Source: Lepturacanthus savala
Taxonomy: Eukaryota; Chordata; Actinopteri; Scombriformes; Trichiuridae
NCBI GenBank assembly: GCA_030544235.1
Contig: CM060466.1
Location: forward strand, 6,873,592 to 6,937,591
Length of the DNA: 64,000 bases
Direction of reading: 5' to 3'
Below are positions 36,729 to 48,938 of the stretch, in pieces (the stretch's first letter is position 1; each line of letters opens with the position of its first letter). Under the pieces are notes generated by a model. The model did no database searches. It was not told the origin of the DNA and saw nothing but the letters and a program-made list of their open reading frames with translations. The translations under genes and the position numbers were made by a program.

Positions 36729-36925
36729 AGGGCACTTTAGCTGTATTTTTGGCTCCTCGAGGGCACTTCACCATGCTATTTAGCTCCCAAAAGGGCACTT
36801 TAGCACGTTTTGAGTCCTAGAGGGCACTTAAGTATACATTTTGGCTCCCAGAGATGGCACTTCTGCATGTTTCGGCTCCTAGAGGGCACTTTAACACACC
36901 TTTTAGCTGCCAGGAGGGCATTATA
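36729..36925. repeat. Minisatellite, unit about 31 bp, about 7 copies
   Basis: The word GGGCACTT or a close variant recurs at about 36730, 36761, 36793, 36822, 36855, 36884 and 36916. Units read roughly GAGGGCACTTTAGCACGTTT followed by TGGCTCCTA. Copies have diverged, so it is not recent. Confidence 0.8.
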
Positions 36926-38139
36926 GCAAACGTTCTTTAACAATTGGTCCACATGGGGGCGACTGCAGGGTTCGGTAATCATGTGCAGCTGGCACCCAAA
37001 AAACTCTCGTCTTTAGGTAGACATCATTTGTGTAAAAAAGTAAAACATGTATCGCTATTTCTTGTCGACATTGTTTAGCGTCACACCATCCAGCGGTAAA
37101 CAGGAAGTTGTATCCATGGAGACGTGTGGAGCACTCTAGCCTTGTGATTGGCTAAAATGGCCTTTCCGTTAGAAGAGCTATCGCCACCTACTGCTTTGGC
37201 ATGTGCATGACATCATTTGAGGTGGATTTTGCAGCTTCATGTGGTCAGAGATCATTTTTATCACTCCGTATGGATGGGAGTTTTATTTAAACCGGGGATG
37301 TGTCATGCCGGGAGAAGAAATTCAACACCAGAGAGTTTTTTACTTCAGTGCTGAACACTCTTTATATTTGAATCTACCTGAGCACCAATTCCTTCCAGTT
37401 ATAGTTGATGTTTAATATGGCTTCTTACACAGGCATATTAATAATACACGTACATGATATATGATTTATTTATGGATTACAGACATGAAAATCAAAATCC
37501 AAGGGAGACCATCGCTCATTTTCAACAAGGTCCCAAGACGTTAAGACACAATAAAAGTAACATTAAAACTCCTGATATTCAAACACACATCACAACAATT
37601 TAAATTAAATAGCACGCATCAAAATACAGTACCTAATTATTTTGCTATATATGGTTTATGAGTCGTCTAGTGATGTTCAGACAGATTTATCATTTTCTTA
37701 TCACTTCAGGTGGCATGTGTCGCCCTCTAGTGGCGCCGAGCGGAACCTCTGGCACAACGCTGGGGTTGGTGATAGGGATCAGCTGTAAGAGATGTTAGAG
37801 ATCGTTGTCCTGGAGTTCATCAGCCAGAAAAAGATAATAGATATGTGAGAAAGTGCTTCACGGCTCGGCAGCAACATCTTTCCTTATCGGTCTCAAAACA
37901 TGACGATCCACTGCAGGCGAAACTGAACAGACTTCTTAAAGGTGAACTGTTGCTTCGTGGTAACATCTTCTGCTGTCCGTCTATATTCTTTGATTTTCAC
38001 ATGTAAAATAATATTCAATACTTTTCTCTGTTTTCCATCAAGTCCCTGATGTTTCACACCAAAAAATTGCATATTTGGATAAATTAAGTAAAATTAAATA
38101 GGGGGAAAATGCAAAAAAAACAAACTGTGACTATCATTA

Positions 38140-38420
38140 GAGCTGCGACGAATAATCGATTAGTTACCAACTATTACATTAATCATCAATCAACAATTAT
38201 TCTGATAATCGATTTGAGTCAGTTTTAAGAAGAAAATGTCCAAATTCTCTGGTTCCGGCTTCTCAAGTAAACTGATGATCCTTGAAAAAAAGAAGACATT
38301 TTAGGTTGAATCTTCAATCTTGATTGACATTTTACACCATTTCATGAATCAAATGACTTATCGATTAATGGTTTCAACAATCGATAGATTAATCAGAATA
38401 GTCATTAGTCGCAGCCCTAA
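38140..38420. mobile_element. hAT-like MITE family D, complete copy
   Basis: Ends are inverted: AGAGCTGCGACGAATAATCG at the left and GAATAGTCATTAGTCGCAGC at the right, with many ATCGATTA words inside. Related partial copies are at 2928-3130, 32985-33130 and 33810-34130. Assignment to hAT is from memory of such ends. Confidence 0.6.
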
Positions 38421-39119
38421 ATCTCATTATTAAACAAGACAAAATGTCAGATTTACAGTGAAATCCTCAACATGTTTCACATGTATTATTAACACTAAGC
38501 CACTTTATACAGTATGTAATGGTTGACATGGTCGTCATGACCACAGTACCCATGTATTTATCTGTTATTTTGTCCTCGTAGACCAATGAGATGACACAGA
38601 ATTTAGGTTCAATAACAGAATAAGTGATAGTTTGACAGAAACCACAGACCGTAACTGAAGATGAGGTGAAACAGGAATGGAACGGTCACCTAATGGTTTA
38701 TATAACAAAATATAATAAATAAAAATGAATATATGTGAATCATTTGTGGTCTTTCCCAAAAATCAGATACTAGTCTGTGAGTAGGATCCATTTAATCCCT
38801 GTGCTAGTTAGAACTAAAGGGGACTGTTGTAATTCAGATGCTTGTAACTATAATATAAAAGACTCGTAATGTTTTTTTTTTGTATTTGTAGCATTAAAAA
38901 GCACAATACGTAACTACAGGTCTTTTAGGTGTATGCAGAACAGATAAATCAGATGTTTGTCTGAACAATTCCTTCCACATGTGTAAAATCCTGTAAAAAC
39001 TTTATATTTACATTAAGAAATCATCAAATTAGAACACACTGCATAAAATCAGCTCTTGTATTAAAAAGAAACTGTGTTTCCTGACACTGTTAACGCTGCC
39101 GTGTCCCGCTCGGCAGGAG

Positions 39120-42100
39120 CTACTTGCTATGTGACCGCTGGTGGAATTTGAGCCCCCCGCAGTTCCTGAACGACTTCCCGCACTGCCCGCAGACGTACGG
39201 TTTTTCTCCGGTGTGGATGCGGAAGTGCCTGGTCAACGCCCCGGAGTGGCGGAAACACTTGGAGCACACGGAGCAGGTGTAGGGTCTCTCTCCCGTGTGG
39301 ATGCGGAGGTGGGTCTTGAGGTTCTCCATGCGGTTGAACTCCCGGTCGCACTCGCTGCAGCGGAAGGGGCTGCAGCCCGGCGGGTACAGCTGCAGCCTGG
39401 TCCTCTTGCTCCCGGCCGCGGGCTGCGGCCAGCGCTGCTGCAGCTTCTGCTGACACTGGCCGTGGTGCCGCCGCAGCAGGCTGGGCTGGTGGAAAGTCTG
39501 GCCGCAGTACTTGCAGGCGTAGAGGCTGGCGGAGGCGGCGGCGGCGTTGCCGAGGTTGCAGCTGGCGCGGACGTGGACGCCGAAAACCTGCGGCGAATCG
39601 TCCGGGACGGGGGCCGGTTCCGGCAGCGGGAAGATGCTGGGGAACTCCGAGGAGAGGGATGGAAGATCTAAGGATGGTGTGAGGCCCGTGGTCAGGTCTG
39701 GGGGATGAGCTGTACAAAACAGAAAAAAGAAGGAAGAAATTACACATGTAGGAGTTTAACGATTATGATTTGCATTTCAAACGATCTCCAAACTCATATA
39801 AATGATTTGAAACTAGACGGGAAAAACTGGGTTTGTTTTCAAATTAATGCAGATTGTATTCTGTTGAGTGACAGCGCTGGGATTTCCTGAGGGTCTGTGA
39901 ACGTGTCTTGGAGTAAGCATATAGAGTAGTTCTCTGAAAGAAGAAAAGATGGCAGCACTCATGAACTTTTCTTCATAACCTTGTTGTTTTAGTGTTGACA
40001 GCTTGTATTAGCGTAAGGAATAAAGTAGCAGCTAAACTGACGCACCAAAATAATCCTGATAATGATTTTTTTTATGACTGAGCAGGAAATTTAAATTTAA
40101 AAAACAAAAAAGGCAAATTTTACAAATATCTGAGGTCAGTATTCATTTTTATCAGCAAGGGAGCACATCTAACTTTTTTGTAGACTTAAGTCAATAAAAC
40201 AAACACATAAATGTGATTAGATTCTTATGAATTTGTAGTCGACTGACAAAATTATATTTATTTGACCGTTAATCGGTTCATGATTTCAGTATTTCCTGTG
40301 CCAACAAGTTGATTTTTCTCGCTGGTGTCTGTCTATTTGTTAGCAAGATAATTCAAAAACTTAAAGTCGGATTTTTATCAAACTTTCAGCGAATGTTGGG
40401 ACTGGTACCGTGAACAGATGAATACATTTTGGTAATGATCCAGAAGAAATCCTGGTTTCTGGATCACTTTTAATTTTCTGCTGTTTGGTAACATTGCGGT
40501 AAATGGACCTTCAAACAGGTGCCATTGATTGGAGCCACCTAGGTGGTGATATCTTGCATCTGCATCGCTTGACTGTAAATTTACTCCAGCTCACCCTGAG
40601 CCAGCCTGGCGCAGGACAGCTGGGTGCTCGGGTCTTGGCGGTGAATGTTCTGCACGTCTGGTATCCACTCCTCCAGCATTGAGGACTGGACGGCGGACAT
40701 GCACTCCCGGCTGAAGTCCTCCACTTTGATGGAGTCTAAGCAGCACGCAGATCCACCCCTGTCCTCGTCTGGCTGCTCCTGCTTCAAGGTGAACTGTTCT
40801 GCCGTGAACTCCTCGTCGCTGTTGGGAAGCGGCGGCGAGCTGTTTTGACACGGCCGCTTGAAGCTTTCTACCTTCACCACGCGCGGAGGCAAAACCTCCT
40901 CAGTGACGTCTGTAAACAGGAGCATCATACATGTTTTTTCACAAGGCCTTAAGATTTTCAGCTGATGATTATTTATCATATTGTGCAGATTAACTTCTTA
41001 GTGGGTACTGAATGAAGTAGGGCAACAATTCTGCCCTGTTCCCAGAGTCAGAACTAAACAGGGAGAAGCAGCTTTCAGTTTCTATGACACACACATCTGG
41101 AACAAACTCCCAAACAAACTCTGATTACAGCTTTCCACACTCTTGGCATTCTCTTGATGAACTACCATTTCAGGTAGTCATCTGAAATGGTTTTCACTTC
41201 ATAGTTGTGCCTTATCATGGTTAATTAATGGAATTTCTGGCTTTATCAATCAGAGCAAAGGGTGGCTATTTTAAAGAAACTAGAACATAAAACATGTTTT
41301 CAGTTATTTCACCTTTTTTGTTAAGTACATAACACCATAAACATGTGTTCATTCATAGTTTTGATGCCTTCAGTGAGAATCTACAATGTAAATAGTCATG
41401 AAAACACATTGAATGAGAAGGTGTCCAAACTTTTGGCCTGTAGTGTATATATTTTTTCTATCTTTTATTATATTGTGTTTATTTTCACATATAGGCTGTG
41501 TTGCATGTCATTAGTACTGCTTCAATGCAATTTCCCCACTGTGGGATAGATAAAGGTTTATCTTATCTTATCCACTGAATGCATTTAATGTACACATTCT
41601 GCTGTATATACACATCAAGCTGTGATAGTAGCAGAGTGACAGGCAGAAAATAAAAGCTGCTGCAAACCTTCAGCGCCTCCACGCTGTGGTTCTTTCTCCG
41701 GGTCTGAAGCGGTATCCACGACCAGCAGCGCTCGCGTATCAGCGTCCGTTCTCGGCTCCTCGTGCCGGCTCACGCGGTTCTCTTTGTGGGGAGCAGGATT
41801 AGAGTCCCCTCCGCGGAGGACGGCGTCCACCTGAGGTTTCTGCTGTTTCGGGTGAGCCTGTTCCGGCTGTTTAACGGGAGAAGAGGAGCCGCCGCCGTCG
41901 CCGTCGCCGTCGCCGCCGTCCTCCCCCAGCAGGGCTTCGGCTCTCTGCAGTCTCTGTTTGAGACTCTCGTTCTCCCGCCTCATCTCCTCGTAGATGTCGC
42001 CGGTCGCCTGACCGACCAGCTCCGTCACCTCCCGGACCGCGATCTCCACGGCCACCTCGAACGCTCCATGTATCGCCGCGACCAGCTCCTCCTGGAGGGA

Positions 42101-42172
42101 AAAAGACGCCTCGGACGCGGTTAAAGTTGTCACGAACGGTCGCTTTTTAACGCCGGACAGCTGCGGTTTCAT
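39120..42172 (-). CDS. C2H2 zinc-finger protein with N-terminal coiled coil
   Basis: Three minus-strand exons, 42172-41668, 40909-40595 and 39709-39120, join in frame to 469 residues. Residues 26-82 form a Leu/Glu-rich amphipathic helix (LQEELVAAIHGAFEVAVEIA, then ENESLKQRLQRAEAL), probably for dimerisation. The middle is acidic and Pro/Gln-rich and includes two KVE words (VVKVESFKR, SIKVEDF) that could be SUMO sites. Four zinc fingers follow: a degenerate one (337-359, CKYCGQTF to HHGQC), then 389-411, 417-439 and 445-467 joined by HTGERP and HTGEKP linkers. It ends 3 residues after the last finger. There is no KRAB, SCAN or BTB domain. This layout is common among fish zinc-finger genes that I cannot assign to a named orthologue. 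Probably a DNA-binding nuclear regulator. It starts head-to-head with avpi1. Confidence 0.85.
41080..41450 (-). mobile_element. Tc1-like element remnant (AGTTTGGACACC terminus), second copy
   Basis: Shares CTGAAATGGTTTTCACTTCA, GTTAAGTACATAACACCATA and the terminus GGTGTCCAAACTTTTGGCCTG with 23840-24150. It lies in the first intron of the zinc-finger gene. The left side includes more of the body (ACTCTTGGCATTCTCTTGAT). Confidence 0.7.
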
Positions 42173-42400
42173 GGCGCTTTAAAGAGGCTCATTCACTCCG
42201 CGAAGAACTGTAAGTATTACTAAAAAATAAAAATAAAAAAACAGGAGTAAAAGGACTCCACTTCTCTGTCAGGGGTCTTTACAGCGGTCTGTTTATAAGC
42301 AACAAGAGAGGTTTCACTTCCGCCGACAGCGACGCCTAAAGGCGGGAAGGACGAACTGCACGAGCCGCCGTTCTTTCTTCTTCGGTGGTGTTTTAATGGC
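42173..42400 (-). promoter_or_regulatory. Upstream region of the zinc-finger gene
   Basis: CpG-rich sequence (GCCGACAGCGACGCC and AAGGCGGGAAGG near 42322-42350) lies within 200 bp of the start codon at 42172. It is a plausible promoter; no specific factor site is asserted. Confidence 0.4.
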
Positions 42401-44640
42401 TTTTTTTAAGTATTGAGTATTAAAGTTAAGATAAATAGAAGTAAATAACACACAAGTAACATAGAATATAAATATAAACTATAATTAGGCAGATCATGTG
42501 TAGCACAATCACAGCTGGATGAGGTATTTTATATTTGTTGTATTTAAGTTCTAGTTGTTGCAGCTGTTAATAATAATCTAATTATTAAAGGTTTTGTAAT
42601 TATTTAATCACATAGCAATATTTCCCCTCCAAGCAACATTTTCTTTTTTTATGTAAATGAATTTTATTTGCTATCTGTAGCACATTTTCTAAACCCTTAT
42701 CTTCAACCACTGACAGTGGTCTACAGTTCTGGTAAATTCATCAGTGTTTTCCATGTTGACTTACCATAAAATAGCAAATAAACGCAGGGTTTCATTAACC
42801 ACCTGGCCTCCTTTAAACTCCGGGTGCAGGTGTATATTTTGACAAAGAGCCGCCAGTTCCAAATAAATGGAGCCTAATTTATCCTTTAAAATAAAAAATA
42901 TAAAAATAAGGAAGAAGCCACTAGTGCTGCTTTAGCTGCATTTAGATCAAAACGCTGTGCGGCCATGTCTGTCTCTGCTCCTCATTGACTCCAATACAAA
43001 GATTTTCAGAGAGAAGCACAACAGGCTTTTGTTTTAAACTTGACAGTTTTTCCAAAAATATTTAGAAAAAGTAGAATCACCAAATCACACCAAAACATTA
43101 GTGACGTCCTTATGGCGATAGGAGCTACCGTTTTGTCAGGCGAGGCTCAAATCGGAGACCAGCGCAGCGGGAGAAAAATGCCGTGAAGCCGTCGTCATGA
43201 GCAACCAGCTCAATATGCCTTGATAACCCGAAGCCCTTTCAACATTTTCCCAGAGGGAATTTTCTGGTTTTGCCTCCATGTCTATGCTCTTCCTAATGTT
43301 TTCCTTGCCATATTTTTTGATGTTGAGCAACATTTTTGTAAAGGTGCTATACAAATAAAGTTAATAATTATTATTATAATCCATTCAGGGTGTATTTCCA
43401 TGTTTTACTGTCTATAGTGTCTGTTTCGCTATGATGTTGATTCAGGTTACGCTCCTATTCTCCTCTCTTCTATTTCCTCCCCAGCTTCTCCCACTCTGCT
43501 TTGAATTGTCTACATTTTACTTCCTGATCCCAGTACTGCTGCCATGCTTTATTTCTTTCCATGCTAATCAATGACTTGTTTCCTTTTTGTTGAGCTTAAG
43601 ACACATTTTAAGACGTAGTCTATAAATAGACCCTTTTTACAGCAGCCCTAGACAAATTAGCAAACAGGTGATACTATTGATTCTAATTAATTGACTAAAT
43701 GATTCTGATTCACTCTCTTAAAAGGCAGCTTTTGAAGGCTCAGGAGAACACGTGGTTTCAACTAATTGTCCTGCTACACACCTCATTCATCCAGTTGTTT
43801 GGTGTCATGACCCATATTAACATGGAAAAGGTTTGACACATTTATTATATGATTAATAAATTACTACCTATGTATCCCAGGCAATCACATGCATTGACTT
43901 CTGTGTGTTTTAGTCAGTTCGGGTGATATTTGCACACAGTGTGTGGACAGGAAATGACAATCAGATATATCTGTTAATAAATAACAGTGGTATGGTGGTA
44001 ACTCTACCAGCCGTGGAAAGAAAAACAAAAAACAGTCAATATCTGGGTTAGTCAAATAAATTGGAAATCTTTTAAAGTGACAGACTTTATAGTTTGTGTT
44101 ACTGTCCCTCAACTGCAGCTCAATAGGGGGAAAAAGGGGGAATTGTTTTTCTTCTGAAACCACCTTAATTATTTAAGTTGGATGGTTGAAGCTTCATTTT
44201 ACATACAGATAAACTTTGTTTTATATATATACATTTTTATGTATGAACAGGAACATGTTATATAAGACATAATAAAAATACTAATTAAAAAATAGATGAA
44301 AAAGAGAAGAAAGGTATTTGCAAGTATAAACTAAGGATAGGATAAAAATAAATACATAAATTATATAAGCAGTGTTGATAGTAGTAAGGCACAAGTGTAT
44401 GTATTTCACTGATTTGTTACAATGAATATAATAGACCCTTGGCCATTGTTTAAAGACGTTTAGTCTTGAAAATTGTGATCTTATATGTTTAAAATGATAT
44501 TTTTTAAAGACAAAAACATATTAAAACACATACTGTAAGCGGGTAAATCGGTTCTCCATAAATCAGCTAATTAAATTGATAAATATCGCAGTTGTGGCAT
44601 CACTGCAGCAAACACGTGGACGCTAGACTAAATCGCTGGC
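42401..44640. other. AT-rich spacer between the zinc-finger gene and avpi1
   Basis: No exon recognised. At about 43265-43375 a fragment ending AAAGGTGCTATACAAATAAAG resembles the 3' tail of a fish LINE. The rest is featureless AT-rich DNA. Confidence 0.45.
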
Positions 44641-44672
44641 TTCTGTTTGTTTGTTTGTTTGTTCCTGGCTCG

Positions 44673-44680
44673 TGACGTCA
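44673..44680. promoter_or_regulatory. avpi1: Perfect cAMP response element (TGACGTCA)
   Basis: The palindrome TGACGTCA lies about 140 bp before the donor of the noncoding first exon of avpi1 (GG followed by GTAAGC at 44823). A half-like TGACGC is at about 44699. The mammalian gene was named for induction by vasopressin, which can signal through cAMP. Confidence 0.65.
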
Positions 44681-44699
44681 CTGACCGGTCTCGGTCCGA

Positions 44700-44822
44700 T
44701 GACGCGCCGCCTGGGAGAAGTGCGTCGGGATCAGCGCGGCTTAGTTCGTGCGTAAAGGTTGTGGCCTGGATCACAGTCTGACCGGCTGCATGGTCACAGG
44801 TTCTCTCATTAGACCGCGGAGG
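44700..44822 (+). other. avpi1: Noncoding first exon of avpi1
   Basis: A GC-rich stretch ends GACCGCGGAGG with a GTAAGCAG donor at 44823. The next acceptor (CTAG, 46014) opens the exon that carries the start codon. The left boundary is approximate. Confidence 0.55.
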
Positions 44823-46037
44823 GTAAGCAGTCTCCTCGTTATGTGGCTTATTTTATAGGATAATGACGTTTTCTCTCGGTTTTGCATATATTTCTATTTA
44901 TCTGGATGTGTTTTTTTTTTTATTTGGAGTGCGCTAAATGGGAAATTACACAATGAGAGTCTGTTGTGGTTGATGTACTACTTTACCTGAGTAAAAATAG
45001 AAATGCAGTCATAATATATAAGTCAATTTAAGCTACTGAAGTAAAAGTACAGAAGTATTATCAGCTAAATGTACGAAAAGTAAAAGTACTCACTCATGTT
45101 ACTTGTTTTTAATCAGTAAATACACATGAGAGTATTTTAATGATGTAGTTAATCAACGTGGAGCCAATTATTATTGGATTATTAGATTAATAACAATAGT
45201 ACTGCATCATAATATGTACCAGCTTTTACACAAAGTGCATAGAAAATAAAAAAAGAAAAGAAAAGCCCAACTGTTATCTAGATTTTCAGGCTGATAGGGT
45301 GTTCATCAACCTTTATCAGCACAGGTAATTTCATCAGTGATAATAAAAGATTATGAATTTAACTCACCGTTTTATTAGTTTGAGTTATTTTACAGGCATG
45401 CCTTCCCTTGGAGGGGTCTCAACCCCCAGGTTGGGCCACTATTTTGTGAAAGAGACAGGAAGCAACTGTCTATCTCCAAAATGTGCATTTCTCATGAAAT
45501 AGCAGATTCAAGATTAAAGAGATAAATGTCATACAGTGTAATTCTCTTAATTTTTTCTTTTTTTTAAATGCAATTACTAGTTGGTGGATTAAATATTTAA
45601 AATCTATCATTCAGCATTTGAAATGTCTTGAACATTCTGTGTGATTTTTGCAAAAACAGACTTTCAAATGACCTGAACACAAAATGTACATTTTGAAATA
45701 CCTGATAAATGCTTTTGTCACTGACCCAATTCCAGATTCGTCATTTCTCAGCTAGAATTTGAACAGTGATACACGACGGCTGGAACCGTGACGTTGAATT
45801 GACTGTGTGTGTGTGTGTGTGTTGCTTTTAATAGCTGAATAATGAGATAAGACACTAGAGAGTAGCCGAAGTAAAGGCCTGAAAAAAAACGTGTCTGCAG
45901 GTTGATCTCTTTATCTTCCGTGTAACCAATCTGGTGTCTCTACCTTCAGCTTACCCTTTCCCTCCTGTCACCCGTCCTACTGTCCCTCCACATTAATCCA
46001 CCTCTCCTCCCTAGAGGCCTTCTCCACCCGTTCGGAC

Positions 46038-47463
46038 ATGGCAGAGCACCCGGCGTCCTCCTCCTCCTCCTCCCCTGAGGAAAGCCTGTGTGAGCTGTGG
46101 AAGCTCTCCAACCGACGCAGCAGGAAGACCGGATGCTCCAACATCTTCACGGGGGTGAACCTGCACCAGCTCCGCCGGCTGTTCAGGACGGCGGGCGACA
46201 GGCACGCCGAGCGCCGGGCCAAGCTGGTGTGGCAGGGGAAGGCCGCCGCCGCGGAAGGAGGCGAGGAGGACAAGGAGACGGACAGCGGGGACGAGGCCGG
46301 GCTGGCCCAGGCCCTGGTGGGACTCCGAGTCCGGGCGAGGAATAAAACCGGCATCAGGGCGGAAGGACACAGGGACCAAACGTGGTCCAGAGCAGCAGGA
46401 TACCTCAGGTGTGTGAGGGGTTCAAAGGTCATTGGAGATGGAAAAACCTGTAGGCGCGTGAAAATGAAAAGGAGCGAAATGATCCGCTAAATTCATCAAA
46501 ATAGAAGGACCTCAGCTTATTCTTAATCAAAAATTCAGTTGTTTTATACTTTTAGATAATTAGTCAAACTTAAAACTCTCATATTGTTCAATTTTTTTTG
46601 TTTTATTTAAAAAATACCCAGATAATTTAGTGGTTTCCATGAAAAGTCACACTTTTATTTACCGGCACGAGTTGTAAAATGAATAAAAAATATAGTCAAG
46701 ACATTGAAAAGGTTAGAAATAATGATTTGTATCTGAAATAATACTTTGTTTTCCTTCGATATTTGCTTTTATGAAATGAAGGTCAATTTTCTAGCTTCTC
46801 TAACCATATAAACTGTTTTCAGCTGTGCTAACATGTTAGCATTAAGGGTTTTCTAATCATCCATTAACCTTCTGATGCAATGAGCAAACACATTGTTCCA
46901 TTAGAACACTGGACTGATAGTTGCTGGAAATGGGCCTCTATACACATATGTAGATATTGATGCACCAAAAACCAGACATTTGCAGCTAGAATAGTCATTT
47001 ACCACATTAGTGATGTGCCGTCGTGTATATTTGTGGTTTTAACAAGCAAAAATCATCATAACATTGTTGCTCCTCACAAGCTTCTCTAGGAAAAACCGGC
47101 TGTTTCGTAACTGTCACTTTAATATTCATGAGCCTCTCCTCTGATTGGCTGATTTGAATTGCCGTGAATGTGGGCGGGCTGTAGAGTTGTGACATCACAA
47201 CCTCGCAGAATTCCCTGACGGCTCATTTTCAGGCATGGTTTCTGAGTACAGGCTGTGTGCACATGTCTGTGGAGAGAGTGCGTTTATAAGTATTTATAGA
47301 GCCTTTTAATCAAAATCCAATTAAAATATTACTATGTGGGACCTTTAATGTACAAATCTGCAAACTCCAAATGAAGTGCAGTGAATGAAATGCAGGCTGT
47401 AAATTGTCATGTGCCTAACCGAGTCAGCATGTCCTCACAAGACTGTCCTCTCTCTGCATACCA

Positions 47464-47531
<68 letters not shown>

Positions 47532-48938
47532 CTGTCATGCTTTACTTTCGACATTCCTCACTGAGACGAAATTAGATTTGTTGGAGGAGTAATGAAGTGC
47601 CACAGAATGGTAAAATGGTGGTGGGATTCTACAGGTCCTCTCACTGAGAAAAGTAAAAGAAATGGTCTGATATGAATTATTTAACTTTTTCACTCCTTCA
47701 GCATTGTGCTGGGCTTCAAGTGGAGTGTGTGTTATATAAACACTGAGCTCCTCCCTGTTTCTTGTTGGTCCAATTAAACGTGAGGATTTGATTTAAATCC
47801 CTCCAAATAATTAGCTTCACTTGGAAACAAGTCACAAAAGACCCTTTAAGTAACTATTTACATGTTAATGTAAAGGCCTGAGTAGAGAGCAGACCCATGA
47901 AAATCGGTTTCATAATTTAATATGATGTCAAATATATTGAAAACATCATGAAATTTGTGCCACAGTTCTATAACGGCTTTGATCTTAGCCTTTTCTAGAT
48001 GTGTAATAGATCAACTAAAGTGTTTTTCATGAAAAGTCGCACTTTTATTTACCACCATGAGTTGTGAAATGAAGAGAAAATATAGTCCAGACATTGACAA
48101 GGTTAGAAATAAAGATTTGTGATCCCACTAATGTGATGCTAAACTGCTAAAAGGTCATTTTTCTCGCTTCTCTAAGCAGCTAAACTGTTTTCAGCTGTGC
48201 TAACATGATTGCACAATCTTCCATTAGCCTTTTTAAACAGGATTCGGATTATAAATTTGACCCTATGGAGGCCTCTATTTAAAGAAAAAATGCATAAGCG
48301 CATATATGTCCAGGAAAAAAAGCACACTTTTGCACACAGGCGGGGGCAAACACACAAACACACACACACACAGTGTTGCATATGGATACACAATATATTT
48401 GATTAATTTGCTATTAAATTTGCCATTTGCTTAACTTGCATTTTGTTTCAACGCTGCGTTAAAGTTATTTATAGCCAGATCGAATGTGTACTGCACACAT
48501 TGTTCCATTACAACACTGGACTGATAGTTGCTGGAAATGGGCCTCTATACACCTATGTAGATATTGATGCACCAAAAACCAGACATCTGCATCTAGAATA
48601 GTCATTTACCACATTAGCAATATATAGAGTGTATTCATGATTTGTTTAAAGTTATCTTCATTGAAAGAAACAGTGTTTTCCTTTCAAAAATACAGACATT
48701 TTTGAATAGTAATGTATTTCTCTCGTCTCCCAGGCCTGATGAACCGTTATCTGGCAACGCCGGTGACGACGAGGCGGCCGACAGACCGTCCAGTCCGGGA
48801 GGATTTCTGTTGGCGAGTGGAAAAGACGTCGCGGAGAACCAGAATCAATCAATCAAACCCTCCGCTTGGAGGTCTGGTGTGGCGAGGCAGGAGGGCACCA
48901 GAGACTCTGAACGCTACCTTCACCGCATCCTCCACTAA
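46038..48938 (+). CDS. avpi1: Arginine vasopressin-induced protein 1 (AVPI1/VIP32-like)
   Basis: Two coding exons, 46038-46408 and 48734-48938, join in phase (AG plus G, Arg) to 191 residues; human AVPI1 is 147. The conserved core is CSNIFTGVNLHQLRRLFRTA followed by GDRHAERRAKLVWQ (about residues 34-68), matching the SANIF and RSGDQLAEERAQIIW core of the human protein, and the C-terminus RYLHRILH matches its SYLHQIRH. The extra length is an acidic Glu/Asp insertion (about 72-90) and a longer Ser/Pro linker. Biochemical role is unclear; in mammals it is described as a small protein linked to MAPK signalling and cell-cycle re-entry. The start codon lies 24 nt after an acceptor at 46014 in good context (GGACATGG). 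The intron carries three repeats, one ending close to the second acceptor. Confidence 0.9.
46625..47015 (-). mobile_element. MITE family A copy 4 (avpi1 intron)
   Basis: Reverse orientation, from CCATGAAAAGTCACACTTTT to CATTTACCACATTAGTGATG. Body identical in layout to copy 2 at 17805-18302. The terminal CAAACTTTTGAACAG part is missing on the right. Confidence 0.78.
47465..47530. repeat. (CA)33 microsatellite
   Basis: Uninterrupted CA repeat in the avpi1 intron. Confidence 0.95.
48000..48715 (-). mobile_element. MITE family A copy 5, interrupted, abutting the avpi1 acceptor
   Basis: Left part 48000-48240 (CATGAAAAGTCGCACTTTTA to GCTAACATGATTGCAC) and right part 48488-48715 (ATTGTTCCATTACAACACTG to TTTTTGAATAGTAATGTA) are the two halves of one reverse copy. 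They are separated by about 250 bp of unrelated sequence with a short CA run. The right end lies 18 nt before the avpi1 exon at 48734. Confidence 0.75.

Larger units (their letters stand above)
35871..39119. other. Spacer between zfyve27 and the zinc-finger gene
   Basis: No coding exon recognised. It contains a minisatellite (36729-36925) and a family D MITE (38140-38420). In human the MARVELD1 gene lies next to ZFYVE27; no four-helix MARVEL reading frame is visible here. Confidence 0.5.

Noticed and set aside
36729..36925. CRISPR-like array
   Set aside because: Units are degenerate, directly tandem without distinct spacers, and the genome is vertebrate.
39141..39671. 176-codon plus-strand frame opposite the zinc-finger exon
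   Set aside because: Antisense shadow of a GC-rich real exon; composition is Ala/Gly/Val-rich without any motif.
46011..46432. Long minus-strand frames opposite the avpi1 exon
   Set aside because: Antisense shadows; the plus-strand frame matches AVPI1 and splices correctly.
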